64,000 nt of DNA, taken from Aquisalimonas sp. (GTDB taxonomy: Bacteria; Pseudomonadota; Gammaproteobacteria; Nitrococcales; Aquisalimonadaceae). The stretch covers positions 1-64,000 of the forward strand of contig SLBZ01000079.1 of assembly GCA_007126095.1 (NCBI GenBank), written 5' to 3'. This document shows, in pieces, positions 17,065-26,945 of this stretch. The position numbers were made by a program, and so were the translations under genes. A model generated the notes under the pieces. The model was given only the letters and a program-made list of their open reading frames with translations, was not told the DNA's origin and searched no databases. Every line of letters starts with the position of its first letter. The stretch's first letter is position 1.

Positions 17065-19446
17065 TTGCAGGATTACGTACTCTGGTTTGAGACACTGGGC
17101 ATGAATGACGTCGACCGGGTCGGCGGCAAGAATGCCTCGCTCGGCGAAATGATCAGCAACCTGGCGGCAGCCGGAGTGCAGGTCCCTGGCGGATTCGCCA
17201 CCACCGCCGCGGCCTACTGGGATTTCCTGGACGAAAGCGGCCTGCGTCAGCGCATTGAAGAGGCCCTGGAAGGGCTGGACGTGGACGACGTGGATGCGCT
17301 CGCCCGAACCGGCGCCGAGATCCGGCAGATGGTCATCGACACGCCCTTTACCGAGCGGCTTCACAACGAGATCGTCACCGCCTACCAGAAGATCGAGGAC
17401 GACGCCCCCGGCGGCGCCTCCTTCGCGGTGCGCTCCTCGGCCACGGCGGAAGACCTGCCCGATGCGTCGTTTGCCGGCCAGCAGGAGACGTTCCTCAACG
17501 TGCGGGGCCTCGACAACGTGCTGCTGGCCATCAAGCACGTGTTCGCATCCCTCTTCAACGACCGCGCCATCTCCTACCGCGTGCACCAGGGCTTCGAGCA
17601 CGGCCAGGTGGCACTGTCGGCGGGTATCCAGCGCATGGTGCGCTCCGATGTCGGCGCCGCTGGCGTCATGTTCACCATGGACACCGAATCCGGGTTCCGG
17701 GACGTGGTGTTCATCACCTCCTCCTACGGCCTCGGCGAAACCGTGGTGCAGGGCTCCGTGAACCCCGACGAGTTCTACGTCCACAAGCCCACCCTGGAAG
17801 CCGGCCGCCCCGCGGTGTTGCGGCGCACGCTGGGCAGCAAGGGCATCAAGATGGTCTACAGCGACGAGCAGGGCCACGGCAAGTCCGTGAAAACCGTCGA
17901 CGTGGACCAGGCCGACAGCCTGCGGTTCTCGCTCACCGATGCCGAGGTGGAAGACCTGGCCCGGCAGGCGCTGATCATCGAGAAACACTACGGCAGGCCC
18001 ATGGACATCGAATGGGGCAAGGACGGCAACGACGGCCGCCTCTACATCCTGCAGGCACGCCCGGAGACGGTGAAGAGCCGCGACAGCACCCAGACGCTGC
18101 AGCGCTACCACCTCAAGGACAAGGGTGACGTGGTGGCCACCGGGCGCGCCATCGGCCAGCGCATCGGCGCCGGCAAGGCGCGCGTGGTAGGCGGGCTGGA
18201 TGAAATGAACCGCATCGAGGCCGGTGACGTGCTCGTCACCGACATGACCGACCCGGACTGGGAGCCGATCATGAAGCGCGCCTCGGCCATCGTCACCAAC
18301 CGGGGTGGTCGCACCTGCCACGCGGCCATCATCGCCCGCGAACTGGGCATCCCCGCCGTGGTGGGCTGCGGCGACGCCACCGAGTTGGTCAAGGACGGAA
18401 GTGAAGTCACCGTCTCCTGCGCCGAGGGGGATACCGGCTACATCTACGGCGGCAAGCAGGACTTCGAGGTGCGCGAGATCAGCCTCGAGAACATGCCGGA
18501 GCTGCCGTTCAAGATCATGATGAACGTGGGCAACCCCGACCGGGCCTTCGATTTCGCCAACCTGCCCAACGCGGGCGTCGGCCTGGCGCGGCTGGAGTTC
18601 ATCATCAACCGCATGATCGGCATCCACCCGAAGGCGCTGCTGAACTTCGACGCCCAGCCGGACGACCTGAAGACCATCATCCGCACGCAGACGGCCGGCT
18701 ACGACGATCCGGTGCAGTTCTACATCGACCGGCTCGCCGAAGGCATCTCCACCCTGAGCGCCGCCTTCTCGCCCAAGCCGGTGATCGTGCGCATGTCGGA
18801 CTTCAAGTCCAACGAGTACGCCAATCTCATCGGCGGCGCGGACTACGAGCCCGACGAAGAAAACCCCATGCTGGGCTATCGCGGTGCGGCCCGTTACATC
18901 TCCGAGAACTTCCAGGACTGCTTCGAACTGGAGGTCAAGGCGCTGAAGAAGGTGCGCAACGAGATGGGCTTGACCAATACCTGGGTCATGATCCCGTTCG
19001 TGCGCACGCCGGACGAGGCCCGGCAGGTGGTGGAACTGCTCGAGAAGAACGGCCTCAAACGCGGTCAGGACGGCCTCAAACTGATCATGATGTGCGAGCT
19101 GCCGTCCAATGCGCTGCTGGCCGACGAGTTTCTGCAATACTTCGACGGCTTCTCCATCGGCTCCAACGACCTAACCCAGCTCACCCTGGGGCTGGACCGG
19201 GATTCCGGCCTGATCGCCCACCTCTTCGACGAGCGCGACGAAGCGGTGAAGGCGCTGCTGCACATGGCCATCCAGGCGTGCCGGAAACAGGGCAAGTACG
19301 TGGGCATCTGCGGCCAGGGGCCGTCGGATCATCCGGAACTTGCCCGCTGGCTGATGGACGAAGGGATAGAGAGCGTGTCACTGAACCCCGACACGGTTGT
19401 GGAGACATGGCTCTATCTGGCGGGCAAGGAGGTCGGCCAGGGCTGA
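17065..19446 (+). CDS. ppsA: phosphoenolpyruvate synthase
   Basis: Gluconeogenic enzyme: ATP + pyruvate + water gives PEP + AMP + phosphate. Order: N-terminal ATP-grasp domain ([18 protein letters not shown] to about 340), phosphohistidine domain with [19 protein letters not shown] (His419; E. coli His421) and C-terminal PEP/pyruvate TIM barrel ending in [15 protein letters not shown] and the [14 protein letters not shown] block. I place the start at TTG 17065: AGGGGG lies 8 nt upstream, the protein is then 793 residues (E. coli 792), and homology starts two residues later. ATG 17032 is in frame but has no ribosome site. Divergent from ppsR, which controls it post-translationally. Confidence 0.95.
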   Translation: MQDYVLWFETLGMNDVDRVGGKNASLGEMISNLAAAGVQVPGGFATTAAAYWDFLDESGLRQRIEEALEGLDVDDVDALARTGAEIRQMVIDTPFTERLHNEIVTAYQKIEDDAPGGASFAVRSSATAEDLPDASFAGQQETFLNVRGLDNVLLAIKHVFASLFNDRAISYRVHQGFEHGQVALSAGIQRMVRSDVGAAGVMFTMDTESGFRDVVFITSSYGLGETVVQGSVNPDEFYVHKPTLEAGRPAVLRRTLGSKGIKMVYSDEQGHGKSVKTVDVDQADSLRFSLTDAEVEDLARQALIIEKHYGRPMDIEWGKDGNDGRLYILQARPETVKSRDSTQTLQRYHLKDKGDVVATGRAIGQRIGAGKARVVGGLDEMNRIEAGDVLVTDMTDPDWEPIMKRASAIVTNRGGRTCHAAIIARELGIPAVVGCGDATELVKDGSEVTVSCAEGDTGYIYGGKQDFEVREISLENMPELPFKIMMNVGNPDRAFDFANLPNAGVGLARLEFIINRMIGIHPKALLNFDAQPDDLKTIIRTQTAGYDDPVQFYIDRLAEGISTLSAAFSPKPVIVRMSDFKSNEYANLIGGADYEPDEENPMLGYRGAARYISENFQDCFELEVKALKKVRNEMGLTNTWVMIPFVRTPDEARQVVELLEKNGLKRGQDGLKLIMMCELPSNALLADEFLQYFDGFSIGSNDLTQLTLGLDRDSGLIAHLFDERDEAVKALLHMAIQACRKQGKYVGICGQGPSDHPELARWLMDEGIESVSLNPDTVVETWLYLAGKEVGQG

Positions 19447-19454
19447 TCCGGCGC

Positions 19455-19475
19455 GGGCGGGCTGCGCGCCCGCCC
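19455..19475 (+). terminator. hairpin after ppsA
   Basis: GGGCGGGC (19455-19462) and GCCCGCCC (19468-19475) make a perfect 8-bp GC stem with a 5-nt loop, 9 bp after the ppsA stop. No T-tract follows, so termination may be weak or factor-dependent. The remaining 280 bp up to glcD show no gene, repeat or clear promoter. Confidence 0.5.
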
Positions 19476-19754
19476 CGGCCGGCGGCGAAAAACGGCAATG
19501 GGTCGTTTCGTCAGCGGGTTACCGCGGGATAGCCACCGGCAGGGCGGCCGGTTCGGAAAAATCCACCGTTGCTCTTGACCGGAATCTGCCGGACAGTGCA
19601 ACGGACGCTTCCGCACCGGGAATGGTGCTGACCATGGGCCACGGCGGGCATATCGTGCGTGACTGGCAACCGCCATGATGGCCGGCGGAGCCGCTTCCGG
19701 CATACCGCCGTCAGGCCGGGCAGCCAGCGCACCAGGACCTTGAGGAGCGAACCA

Positions 19755-21248
19755 ATGGCTTCGGTCTATCGTACGGAAGACTGCCAGTTTACCGTCGACC
19801 GGGACGCGCTGATCCGGCGTCTCGGCGAGGCTCTCCAGGGCGACAACCTGCTGGTCGACGACGAGGCCATGCGCCCGTACGAGTGCGACGGGCTCTCCGG
19901 ATACCGGCAGATGCCGCAGGTGGTGGCCATCCCCGAGACGGTGGAGGAAGTCCGGCAGGTGCTGCGCACCTGCTCCGAGATGAACGTCCCGGTGGTCGCC
20001 CGCGGGTCCGGCACCAGCCTCTCCGCCGGCGCCCTTCCCCATCCTCAGGGCGTACTGCTCAGCCTGGCCCGCTTCAACCAGATCCTGGATATCGATCACG
20101 ACCGACGCATCGCCACATTGCAGCCCGGCGTGCGCAATCTGGCAATCTCCGAGGCGGCAGCCCCTTACGGCCTCTACTACGCACCGGACCCGTCCTCCCA
20201 GATCGCCTGCTCCATCGGCGGCAATGTCGCCGAGAACGCGGGCGGCGTCCACTGCCTGAAGTACGGTCTTACAGTGCACAACGTCCTGGAAGTCACCATG
20301 ATCACCATGGATGGCGAACAGGTCACCATCGGCTCCGAAGCGCTGGACAGCCCCGGTTTCGATCTGCTGGCGGCCATCACCGGCTCCGAAGGCATGCTCG
20401 GTGTCATCGTCGAGATCAAGGTGAAGCTGCTGCCGAATCCGCCCACCAAGGACGTCCTACTGGCGGCGTTCAACGACGTGGAGACGGCAGGCAACGCCGT
20501 CGCCGGCATCATTGCCGCCGGCATCATCCCGGGCGGACTGGAAATGATGGACGGCCCGGCGATCCAGGCGGCGGAGGACTTCGTGCACGCCGGTTACCCC
20601 ACGGAGGCCGCCGCCATCCTGATCTGCGAACTGGACGGCAGCGCGGATGACGTCGAGGCCCAGCGGGAGCACGTCTGCCGGCTGCTGGAGGAGTTCGGCT
20701 CCGAGGACATCCGCGTCGCGCAGAATGACGACGAGAAGGCGCGCTTCTGGGCGGGCCGCAAGGCGGCGTTCCCCGCCGTGGGCCGCATTTCCCCGGACTA
20801 CTACTGCATCGACGGCACCATCCCGCGCCGCCAGCTCGCCTACGTGCTGCAGGAAATGCAGAAGCTGAGCGACGACTACGGCCTGCGGGTGGTGAATGTC
20901 TTCCACGCCGGCGACGGCAACCTGCACCCGCTGGTGCTCTATGACGGCAACGTCCCCGGTGAGTTCGAACGTACCGAGGAGCTGGGCGGCAAGATCCTCG
21001 AGCTGTGCATTGCGGTGGGGGGTACCGTCACCGGGGAGCACGGGGTGGGCATGGAGAAGATCAACCAGATGTGCGTGCAGTTCCAGACGCCGGACCTCAA
21101 CCAGTTCCGTGCACTGAAGAACGCATTCGATCCGCAGGGGCTGCTCAACCCGGGCAAGGCGATTCCGACACTGAATCGCTGCGCGGAGTTTGGTGCCATG
21201 CACGTCCACCATGGCGAGCTGCCGCACCCCGACATCCCAAGGTTCTGA
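19755..21248 (+). CDS. glcD: glycolate oxidase, FAD-linked subunit GlcD
   Basis: Catalytic FAD subunit of glycolate dehydrogenase, oxidising glycolate to glyoxylate and passing electrons to GlcF and the quinone pool. VAO-type FAD domain at about 40-220 with VVARGSGTSLSAGALPHPQG and SSQIACSIGGNVAENAGGVH, then the substrate/cap domain with the conserved VFHAGDGNLHPLVLYD and TGEHGVGMEKI near the C terminus. ATG 19755 has GAGGAG 6 nt upstream and gives 497 residues (E. coli 499). First gene of glcDEF; 23 bp separate it from glcE. No GlcC-type regulator is adjacent. Confidence 0.94.
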   Translation: MASVYRTEDCQFTVDRDALIRRLGEALQGDNLLVDDEAMRPYECDGLSGYRQMPQVVAIPETVEEVRQVLRTCSEMNVPVVARGSGTSLSAGALPHPQGVLLSLARFNQILDIDHDRRIATLQPGVRNLAISEAAAPYGLYYAPDPSSQIACSIGGNVAENAGGVHCLKYGLTVHNVLEVTMITMDGEQVTIGSEALDSPGFDLLAAITGSEGMLGVIVEIKVKLLPNPPTKDVLLAAFNDVETAGNAVAGIIAAGIIPGGLEMMDGPAIQAAEDFVHAGYPTEAAAILICELDGSADDVEAQREHVCRLLEEFGSEDIRVAQNDDEKARFWAGRKAAFPAVGRISPDYYCIDGTIPRRQLAYVLQEMQKLSDDYGLRVVNVFHAGDGNLHPLVLYDGNVPGEFERTEELGGKILELCIAVGGTVTGEHGVGMEKINQMCVQFQTPDLNQFRALKNAFDPQGLLNPGKAIPTLNRCAEFGAMHVHHGELPHPDIPRF

Positions 21249-21271
21249 TCACAACAAGGGTTCCGGCTTAC

Positions 21272-22339
21272 ATGACAAGCAACGACCACGGCGACACACT
21301 CGCCCAACAGGTTGCAGACGCCGCGGACAACGGCACGCCCCTGTGCATTCGTGGCCGGGGCAGCAAGGATTTCCTCGGGCGCACGCCAAAGGGCGACGTT
21401 CTGGACCTGTCCGCACACAGCGGCATCATCAACTACGAGCCCACGGAGCTCGTGCTCACCGCACGCGCCGGCACGCCCCTGGCCGAACTGGAAGCGGCGC
21501 TGTCGGAAAGCGGGCAGATGATGCCCTTCGAGCCTCCCCATTTCGGCGACGCCTCGACCATCGGCGGCACCATCGCCGCCGGACTCTCCGGTCCGCGCCG
21601 ACCCTGGGCCGGGTCCGCCCGGGACCTGATTCTCGGCATGCGGCTGATCAACGGCCAGGGCGAAAACATGCGCTTTGGCGGCGAAGTCATCAAGAACGTC
21701 GCCGGCTACGACGTATCGCGGCTCGCCACCGGCAGCTACGGCACCCTCGGTGTCGTTCTCGACGTATCCATGAAGGTGCTACCGCTGCCCGAGGCAGAGG
21801 TCAGCCTGCGCCTTGACCACACCGAGGTCGACGGATTCAACGCCGTTGAACAGGCGTTCCGCGCCGGTCTCCCCGTCTCCGGGGCCGCCCACGACGGGGA
21901 ACAGCTGCGCGTGCGACTGTCCGGAACAAAGCTGGCGGTCGATGCCGGGATCAGGCACCTGGGCGGGGAGCAGGATGACGACCCGACCACGTTCTGGCAC
22001 GCCCTGCGCGACCACCGGCTACCGCTGTTCACCGACGACGGCCCGGCCCTGTGGCGCCTGTCCCTTCCGCCGCTGCCCGACACCCCCGATCTGCCCGGGA
22101 AGCGCCTGGCGGATTGGGGCGGTCAGCAGCACTGGCTGCGTACCGACGCCAGCCCGGAGCAAGTATTCGGCGAAGCGGAGCGGCTCGGCGGCCACGCCAC
22201 GTGCTTCCGGGGCGGTGACCGGGAGGGCGACGTGTTTCAGCCACTGAGCCCGGGCGTCCGGCGCCTGCACGAGCGGGTCAAGACCGCCTTCGACCCCAAG
22301 GGCATACTGAATCCGGGCAGGCTCTACGCCGGCATCTGA
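21272..22339 (+). CDS. glcE: glycolate oxidase subunit GlcE
   Basis: Second FAD-domain subunit of glycolate oxidase. The PCMH/FAD fold is seen at about 10-190 with CIRGRGSKDFLGR, FGDASTIGGTIAAGLSGPRR and GEVIKNVAGYDVSRLATGS. The C terminus has KTAFDPKGILNPGR, shared with GlcD. From ATG 21272 it is 355 residues, against about 350 for E. coli GlcE. The ribosome site (AAGGG) is rather far upstream, so coupling with glcD is likely. It stands between glcD and glcF, as expected. Confidence 0.93.
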   Translation: MTSNDHGDTLAQQVADAADNGTPLCIRGRGSKDFLGRTPKGDVLDLSAHSGIINYEPTELVLTARAGTPLAELEAALSESGQMMPFEPPHFGDASTIGGTIAAGLSGPRRPWAGSARDLILGMRLINGQGENMRFGGEVIKNVAGYDVSRLATGSYGTLGVVLDVSMKVLPLPEAEVSLRLDHTEVDGFNAVEQAFRAGLPVSGAAHDGEQLRVRLSGTKLAVDAGIRHLGGEQDDDPTTFWHALRDHRLPLFTDDGPALWRLSLPPLPDTPDLPGKRLADWGGQQHWLRTDASPEQVFGEAERLGGHATCFRGGDREGDVFQPLSPGVRRLHERVKTAFDPKGILNPGRLYAGI

Positions 22340-22375
22340 CCACGCGCCTCGACCGCAAGAGACTCGGGATTCCCC

Positions 22376-23590
22376 ATGCAGACCTGGCTTACCGACTCGA
22401 TCAAGAACACCCCCGAAGGACAGGAAGCGGACCGCATCCTGCGCAAGTGCACCCACTGCGGCTTCTGTCTGGCCACCTGCCCCACCTACCAACTGGTCGG
22501 CAACGAACTGGACAGCCCCCGCGGCCGTATCTACCTGATGAAGCAGGTGCTGGAGGGGCAGCCCGCCACCGGCACGACCCAGATGCACCTGGACCGCTGC
22601 CTGACCTGTCGCAACTGCGAATCCACCTGCCCGTCGGGCGTGGAGTACGGCAAGCTCGTGGACATCGGCCGAGCGCTGGTGGAAGAACAGGTCCCCCGCT
22701 CCGGACACGGGGCGCTGATGCGCTCCGCGCTGCGGACCGTACTGCCCCGCCGCCGGCTGTTCACGGCCCTGCTGCGCACGGGGCAGGTGTTTCGCCCGCT
22801 GGTACCGGGCAGCCTGCGGGGCAAGATCCCGCAGCGGCGGCAGGCGCCCCCCTGGCCTGAATCCAGGACCCACGCCCGCAAGGTGCTGATGCTCGAGGGC
22901 TGCGTACAGCCGGCGCTGGAACCGACCATCAATCCCACCACCGCGCAATTGCTGGACCGCCTCGGCATCGAGATCATCCGCACCAGCGGGAGCGACTGCT
23001 GTGGCGCCATCGATCAGCACCTGGGACACCCGCAGAAGGCGGCGGCACGCGTACGTGCGAACATCGACGCCTGGTGGCCCCATATCGAAGCGGGCGCCGA
23101 AGCCATCGTGGTGAACGCCAGCGGGTGCGGCGTGCAGGTCAAGGATTACGGGCACCTGATGCAGGACGACCCCGACTACGCCGAAAAGGCCGCACGCGTC
23201 TCCGAGCTGGCGGTGGACCCGGTCGAGCTCCTGCTGCAGGAGGAGGAGCGCCTCGCTCCCGCGAACGGCGCACCACGCAAGATCGCCTTCCAGTCCCCGT
23301 GCACGCTCCAGCATGGCCAGAAACTTGGCGGGCGCGTGGAGGCGATGCTGCGGCGGCTCGGCTTTGAACTGACGCCCACTCCCGATGCGCACTTGTGCTG
23401 TGGCTCCGCCGGCACCTACTCTGTGCTGCAGCCGGAGATGGCCAAGGAACTGCGCACCAACAAGCTGCGGAACCTGCAGTCCGGCAAGCCGGAGCTGATC
23501 GCCACGGCCAACATCGGCTGCCTGACCCATCTGAACGAGACGTCCGAGGTGCCGGTACGGCACTGGCTGGAACTGCTGGATGCCCGCTGA
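22376..23590 (+). CDS. glcF: glycolate oxidase iron-sulfur subunit GlcF
   Basis: Carries electrons from the FAD subunits to the membrane. Two 4Fe-4S motifs are visible: CTHCGFCLATCP (about residues 25-36) and CLTCRNCESTCP (about 76-87). Two CCG (cysteine-rich) domains follow, with GSDCCGAIDQH and LCCGSAGTYSVLQPEMA. Length 404 is normal. The start ATG 22376 follows glcE by 36 bp. Its stop lies just before the rhodanese gene, which is probably on the same transcript. Confidence 0.95.
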   Translation: MQTWLTDSIKNTPEGQEADRILRKCTHCGFCLATCPTYQLVGNELDSPRGRIYLMKQVLEGQPATGTTQMHLDRCLTCRNCESTCPSGVEYGKLVDIGRALVEEQVPRSGHGALMRSALRTVLPRRRLFTALLRTGQVFRPLVPGSLRGKIPQRRQAPPWPESRTHARKVLMLEGCVQPALEPTINPTTAQLLDRLGIEIIRTSGSDCCGAIDQHLGHPQKAAARVRANIDAWWPHIEAGAEAIVVNASGCGVQVKDYGHLMQDDPDYAEKAARVSELAVDPVELLLQEEERLAPANGAPRKIAFQSPCTLQHGQKLGGRVEAMLRRLGFELTPTPDAHLCCGSAGTYSVLQPEMAKELRTNKLRNLQSGKPELIATANIGCLTHLNETSEVPVRHWLELLDAR

Positions 23591-23606
23591 AGGAGTCCGA
23601 CGCACC

Positions 23607-24431
23607 ATGAGCGAACCGCTACTGCCACTGCTGGTCGAACCGGAAGAGCTTCAGGCAAGGCTGGACGACCCTCGCCTGCTTATCATCGACCTGAGCGATC
23701 CCGCCGTCTATGCCCAGCAGCACGTACCCGGCGCCATCCACCTCACCTACGCCTGGCTGGTACGCAAGACCCCGCCGGCGCTCGGCCTGCTGCCGGACGC
23801 CGAGGCGTTGTCGGCGGTGTTCTCGGATATCGGCCTGACCCACGACCGCCACGTGGTCGCTTACGACAACGAAGGCAACGGTCGCGCCAGCCGGCTGCTG
23901 TGGACCTTGGACGTCTGCGGCCATCCTCACTGGTCACTGCTGAACGGCGGCCACCACGCGTGGTTCAACGAAGGGTTTCCGGGGGAATCGGGCGAGAACA
24001 GGCCCACCCCCAGCGACTACCGCGTCTCCCTGCCGCCGGATCCGCCCGCACTGGCGGACAAGGAATGGCTGCTGAAGCACCTGGATGACGACCACGTGAC
24101 GGTGCTGGACGCCCGCTCGGCGGGGGAGTACGACGGCGTGGACGTACGTGCCGCCCGTGGTGGGCACATCCCCGGCGCGGTCAATCTGGAGTGGACGCAG
24201 GCCATGGACCGGGAGCGCAACCTCCGCCTCCTGCCGCCAGAGCGGCTTCAGGCCATGCTGGAGGAGCGCGGCATTCGCCCCGATCAGGAGGTGGTGGCCC
24301 ACTGTCAGACCCACCACCGCTCGGCGCTCAGCTACGTGATGCTGCGCAGCCTGGGCTACGAGAAGGTGCGCGGGTATGCGGGCTCGTGGTCGGAATGGGG
24401 GAATGACCCGGACACGCCGGTGGAGCAGTAG
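23607..24431 (+). CDS. two-domain rhodanese sulfurtransferase
   Basis: Thiosulfate or 3-mercaptopyruvate sulfurtransferase. An inactive N-terminal rhodanese domain (about 10-125) with HVPGAIHLTY is followed by a catalytic one (about 145-270) holding VLDARSAGEYDG, GHIPGAVNLEW and the active-site cysteine in VAHCQTHHRSALSYV. The loop CQTHHRS is not the CGSGVT of mercaptopyruvate enzymes, pointing to a thiosulfate-type enzyme. ATG 23607 has AAGGAG 11 nt upstream; 274 residues. It follows glcF by 16 bp and ends 8 bp from the convergent orn. Its link to glycolate metabolism is positional only. Confidence 0.88.
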   Translation: MSEPLLPLLVEPEELQARLDDPRLLIIDLSDPAVYAQQHVPGAIHLTYAWLVRKTPPALGLLPDAEALSAVFSDIGLTHDRHVVAYDNEGNGRASRLLWTLDVCGHPHWSLLNGGHHAWFNEGFPGESGENRPTPSDYRVSLPPDPPALADKEWLLKHLDDDHVTVLDARSAGEYDGVDVRAARGGHIPGAVNLEWTQAMDRERNLRLLPPERLQAMLEERGIRPDQEVVAHCQTHHRSALSYVMLRSLGYEKVRGYAGSWSEWGNDPDTPVEQ

Positions 24432-24439
24432 GCGGCCGC

Positions 24440-24997
24440 CTACTGCTGCTGAGGCACGTTCAGGAACCGCTCGCGGTAGAACCGCAGCTCGCGGATGGAC
24501 TCCTTGACGTCGTCCATGGCCAGGTGGCTGCCCTCCTTGCGGAACTCCTTCACCAGGTCCGGGCTCCAGCGCTTGGCCAGTTCCTTCAGGGTGCTGACGT
24601 CCAGGTGCCGGTAGTGGAAGTAGGCCTCCAGCTCCGGCATGGAGCGGTGCAGAAACCGCCGGTCCTGGCAGATGCTGTTACCGCACATGGGCGAGACGCC
24701 GGCCGGAACCCACTGCTCCAGGAACGCAATCGTCTCCCGCTCGGCCGCGGCCTCGTCGTATTCGCTACGGCGCACGCGATCGACGAGCCCGCTGCGTCCG
24801 TGCTGCCGCGTGTTCCACTCATCCATGGCCTGCAGGATCTGATCGGCCTGGTGAATGGCGATGACCGGCCCCTCCGCGAGAATGGTGAGCTGACTGTCGG
24901 TAACCACCGTGGCAATCTCGATGATGTAGTCCCGATCGGTGTCGAGACCTGTCATTTCCAGGTCGATCCAGATCAGGTTGTCGGGACTCGGCGCCAT
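24440..24997 (-). CDS. orn: oligoribonuclease
   Basis: 3'-5' exonuclease of the DEDDh family that clears 2-5 nt RNAs, including pGpG from c-di-GMP breakdown, which is relevant in a region so rich in GGDEF/EAL proteins. Motifs: [12 protein letters not shown] (Exo I D/E), [12 protein letters not shown] (Exo II area) and [15 protein letters not shown] (Exo III His and Asp). 185 residues, family length. Divergent from rsgA, the same pair as in E. coli. Confidence 0.97.
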   Translation of the reverse strand: MAPSPDNLIWIDLEMTGLDTDRDYIIEIATVVTDSQLTILAEGPVIAIHQADQILQAMDEWNTRQHGRSGLVDRVRRSEYDEAAAERETIAFLEQWVPAGVSPMCGNSICQDRRFLHRSMPELEAYFHYRHLDVSTLKELAKRWSPDLVKEFRKEGSHLAMDDVKESIRELRFYRERFLNVPQQQ

Positions 24998-25101
24998 AAC
25001 GGGATCCTTAGCATTGCGGTGAGTTGCCGCCGATTCTACCAGAGGCTATGCTCCCGGGCCGCTTTCGTTTTCTGAACCGCCCAGGGAGTATCGGGTACCG
25101 G

Positions 25102-25992
25102 ATGGATCAAGCCAGGGTCATTGTCAGCTTCGGCGCCGAGAGCATCATCGAGACCGCCGACGGGCAACTCTACCGCGCCCTCACCCGGCGCCGGACGGGG
25201 CGCGCGATCACCGGTGACCGCGTGGACTGGACCGGACAGCCGCCCCACCAGGTGGCGATCGAGCGCATTCACCCACGCCGCAACACACTGGTACGCACCA
25301 ATTACCGGGGTCAGGAACGCCCCCTGGCGGCGAACCTGGAGCAGCTAGTCGTCGTCTGCGCCTCGGAACCCGCTCCAGATCAGCGCCTTCTGGACCGCTA
25401 CCTGGTCCTGGCGACAAGCCTGAACGTGACGCCCGTCGTAGTCATCAACAAGAGCGATCGCCTCGGCGATCACGCCATGCCTGCCCTCCAGGCCGCGCTC
25501 GCCGGAGCCCATGCCCGCGCATGCCCGATCCACACCGTGAGCTGCGTCACCGGCGACGGTCTGGAGACGCTCACCGCGGCCCTCGCCGATCGCACCAGTC
25601 TGCTGGTGGGTCAGTCCGGCGTGGGCAAGTCCTCGCTCATCAACGCCCTGGTCCCCGACCGGCAGGCGCGCACCCAGGCCATCTCCGAGGCCAGCGGGCA
25701 GGGGCGGCACACGACCACGGAGACGACGCTCTACCCGCTGCCGGGCGGAGGCGACCTGGTGGACTCGCCAGGAGTGCGCATTCTGCGCCTGGCGCACCTG
25801 TCGCGGGACGTCATCGAATCGGGATTTCCGGAGATCGTACCCTACGCGGACGCGTGCGAATTCAGGGACTGCGGGCACGACCGGGAGCCCGGCTGTGCCG
25901 TGCGCGACGCCGTCGACCAGGGGCGGATCGACGCAAGCCGCGTTGCCAGCCTGCGGGAACTGCTCGCGGAGCGCAACGGCGGTTACTCGTAG
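25102..25992 (+). CDS. rsgA: small ribosomal subunit biogenesis GTPase RsgA
   Basis: Circularly permuted GTPase that helps late 30S maturation. An OB-fold domain (about 5-75) precedes G4 ([10 protein letters not shown]), then G1 ([16 protein letters not shown]), G3 (DLVDSPGVR) and the C-terminal zinc knuckle [14 protein letters not shown]. From ATG 25102 it is 296 residues. In-frame ATGs at 25048 and 25024 would add residues unlike the family's basic N-terminal tail, and none has a strong ribosome site. The last 10 bp overlap the 3' end of recR on the opposite strand. Confidence 0.93.
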   Translation: MDQARVIVSFGAESIIETADGQLYRALTRRRTGRAITGDRVDWTGQPPHQVAIERIHPRRNTLVRTNYRGQERPLAANLEQLVVVCASEPAPDQRLLDRYLVLATSLNVTPVVVINKSDRLGDHAMPALQAALAGAHARACPIHTVSCVTGDGLETLTAALADRTSLLVGQSGVGKSSLINALVPDRQARTQAISEASGQGRHTTTETTLYPLPGGGDLVDSPGVRILRLAHLSRDVIESGFPEIVPYADACEFRDCGHDREPGCAVRDAVDQGRIDASRVASLRELLAERNGGYS

Positions 25993-26582
25993 CTGCGGCG
26001 CCCGGCGAAGGCGTGGCCCAGGGTGCCACTATCCACCGTCTCCAGTTCACCGCCCATGGGCACACCATGGGCAATGCGGCTGCAGCTTGCGCCACTCTCC
26101 CGGGCCAGCTCGGCCACGTACTGTGCCGTGGCCTCGCCCTCGACCGTGGGACTTGTCGCCAGAATCACCTCGCGGATTTCACCGGAGCGCAGCCGCTCCT
26201 CCAGCCGATCAAGCCCGAGCTCGGCGGGCCCGATGCCATCCAGCGGCGACAGCCGCCCGCCCAGCACGAAATAGCGGCCGTGGTAATCGGTGGCCTGGTC
26301 CAGGGCGAACACGTCGGACGGGCTTTCCACCAGACAAAGCACGCCGGCATCACGCCCCTCGCTGCGGCAGATGGAGCATAGCTCCTCCTCCGTGGGAAGG
26401 CGGCAGTCGCGGCACTCACCAACGCGCTCCATGGCGGCGCCGAGTACCTCCGCAAGCGCAGCGCCGCCACGTCGGTCCCGCTGCAGCAGATGAAAAGCCA
26501 TGCGCTGCGCGCTCTTGGGGCCGACCCCCGGCAGACTGCGCAGGCTGGCGATCAGCTGCTCGATCAGTGGTGAGTAGGCCAT
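25983..26582 (-). CDS. recR: recombination protein RecR
   Basis: DNA-binding ring protein acting with RecF and RecO to load RecA at gaps. Helix-hairpin-helix [18 protein letters not shown] (about 15-32), four-cysteine zinc finger ([18 protein letters not shown]), Toprim domain with [11 protein letters not shown] and [13 protein letters not shown], and the C-terminal [10 protein letters not shown] block. 199 residues, normal. It follows ybaB directly (ybaB stop to recR ATG is 0 bp), within the dnaX-ybaB-recR operon. Confidence 0.97.
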   Translation of the reverse strand: MAYSPLIEQLIASLRSLPGVGPKSAQRMAFHLLQRDRRGGAALAEVLGAAMERVGECRDCRLPTEEELCSICRSEGRDAGVLCLVESPSDVFALDQATDYHGRYFVLGGRLSPLDGIGPAELGLDRLEERLRSGEIREVILATSPTVEGEATAQYVAELARESGASCSRIAHGVPMGGELETVDSGTLGHAFAGRRSYE

Positions 26583-26912
26583 TCAGAACGGCAGCTTCAT
26601 TCCCGGCGGCAGGCCCAGACCCTCAGTCATGCCCTGCATGCGCTCCTGGGTCGCATCCTGCACCTTGCGTACGGCGTCGTTGAAGGCAGCCGCCACCAGA
26701 TCGGCGATCATGTCACGGTCATCGTCGTCCCCGAACAGGCTCGGATCGATCTCGACACGCTTGCACTCGTGCTTGCCATTGATGACCACCGAGACCATGC
26801 CGCCACCGGCCTGACCGGTGATCTCCATCTGCGCGATCTCTTCCTGCGCCTTCTGCATGTCGGCCTGCATCTTCTGGGCCTGCTTCATCAGATTGCCCAT
26901 ACCGCCTTTCAT
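26583..26912 (-). CDS. ybaB: YbaB/EbfC nucleoid-associated protein
   Basis: Small DNA-binding dimer found beside recR across bacteria. 109 residues starting [20 protein letters not shown], with the family blocks [20 protein letters not shown] and [15 protein letters not shown]. The protein ends [10 protein letters not shown], as in homologues. Second gene of dnaX-ybaB-recR. Confidence 0.95.
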   Translation of the reverse strand: MKGGMGNLMKQAQKMQADMQKAQEEIAQMEITGQAGGGMVSVVINGKHECKRVEIDPSLFGDDDDRDMIADLVAAAFNDAVRKVQDATQERMQGMTEGLGLPPGMKLPF

Positions 26913-26945
26913 GACATCATCCTCGCTGTTGCGTTACCGCCGCGG

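Noticed and set aside
16942..19137. 731-codon open frame antisense to ppsA
   Set aside because: Mirror frame of a highly conserved gene with no recognisable protein feature.
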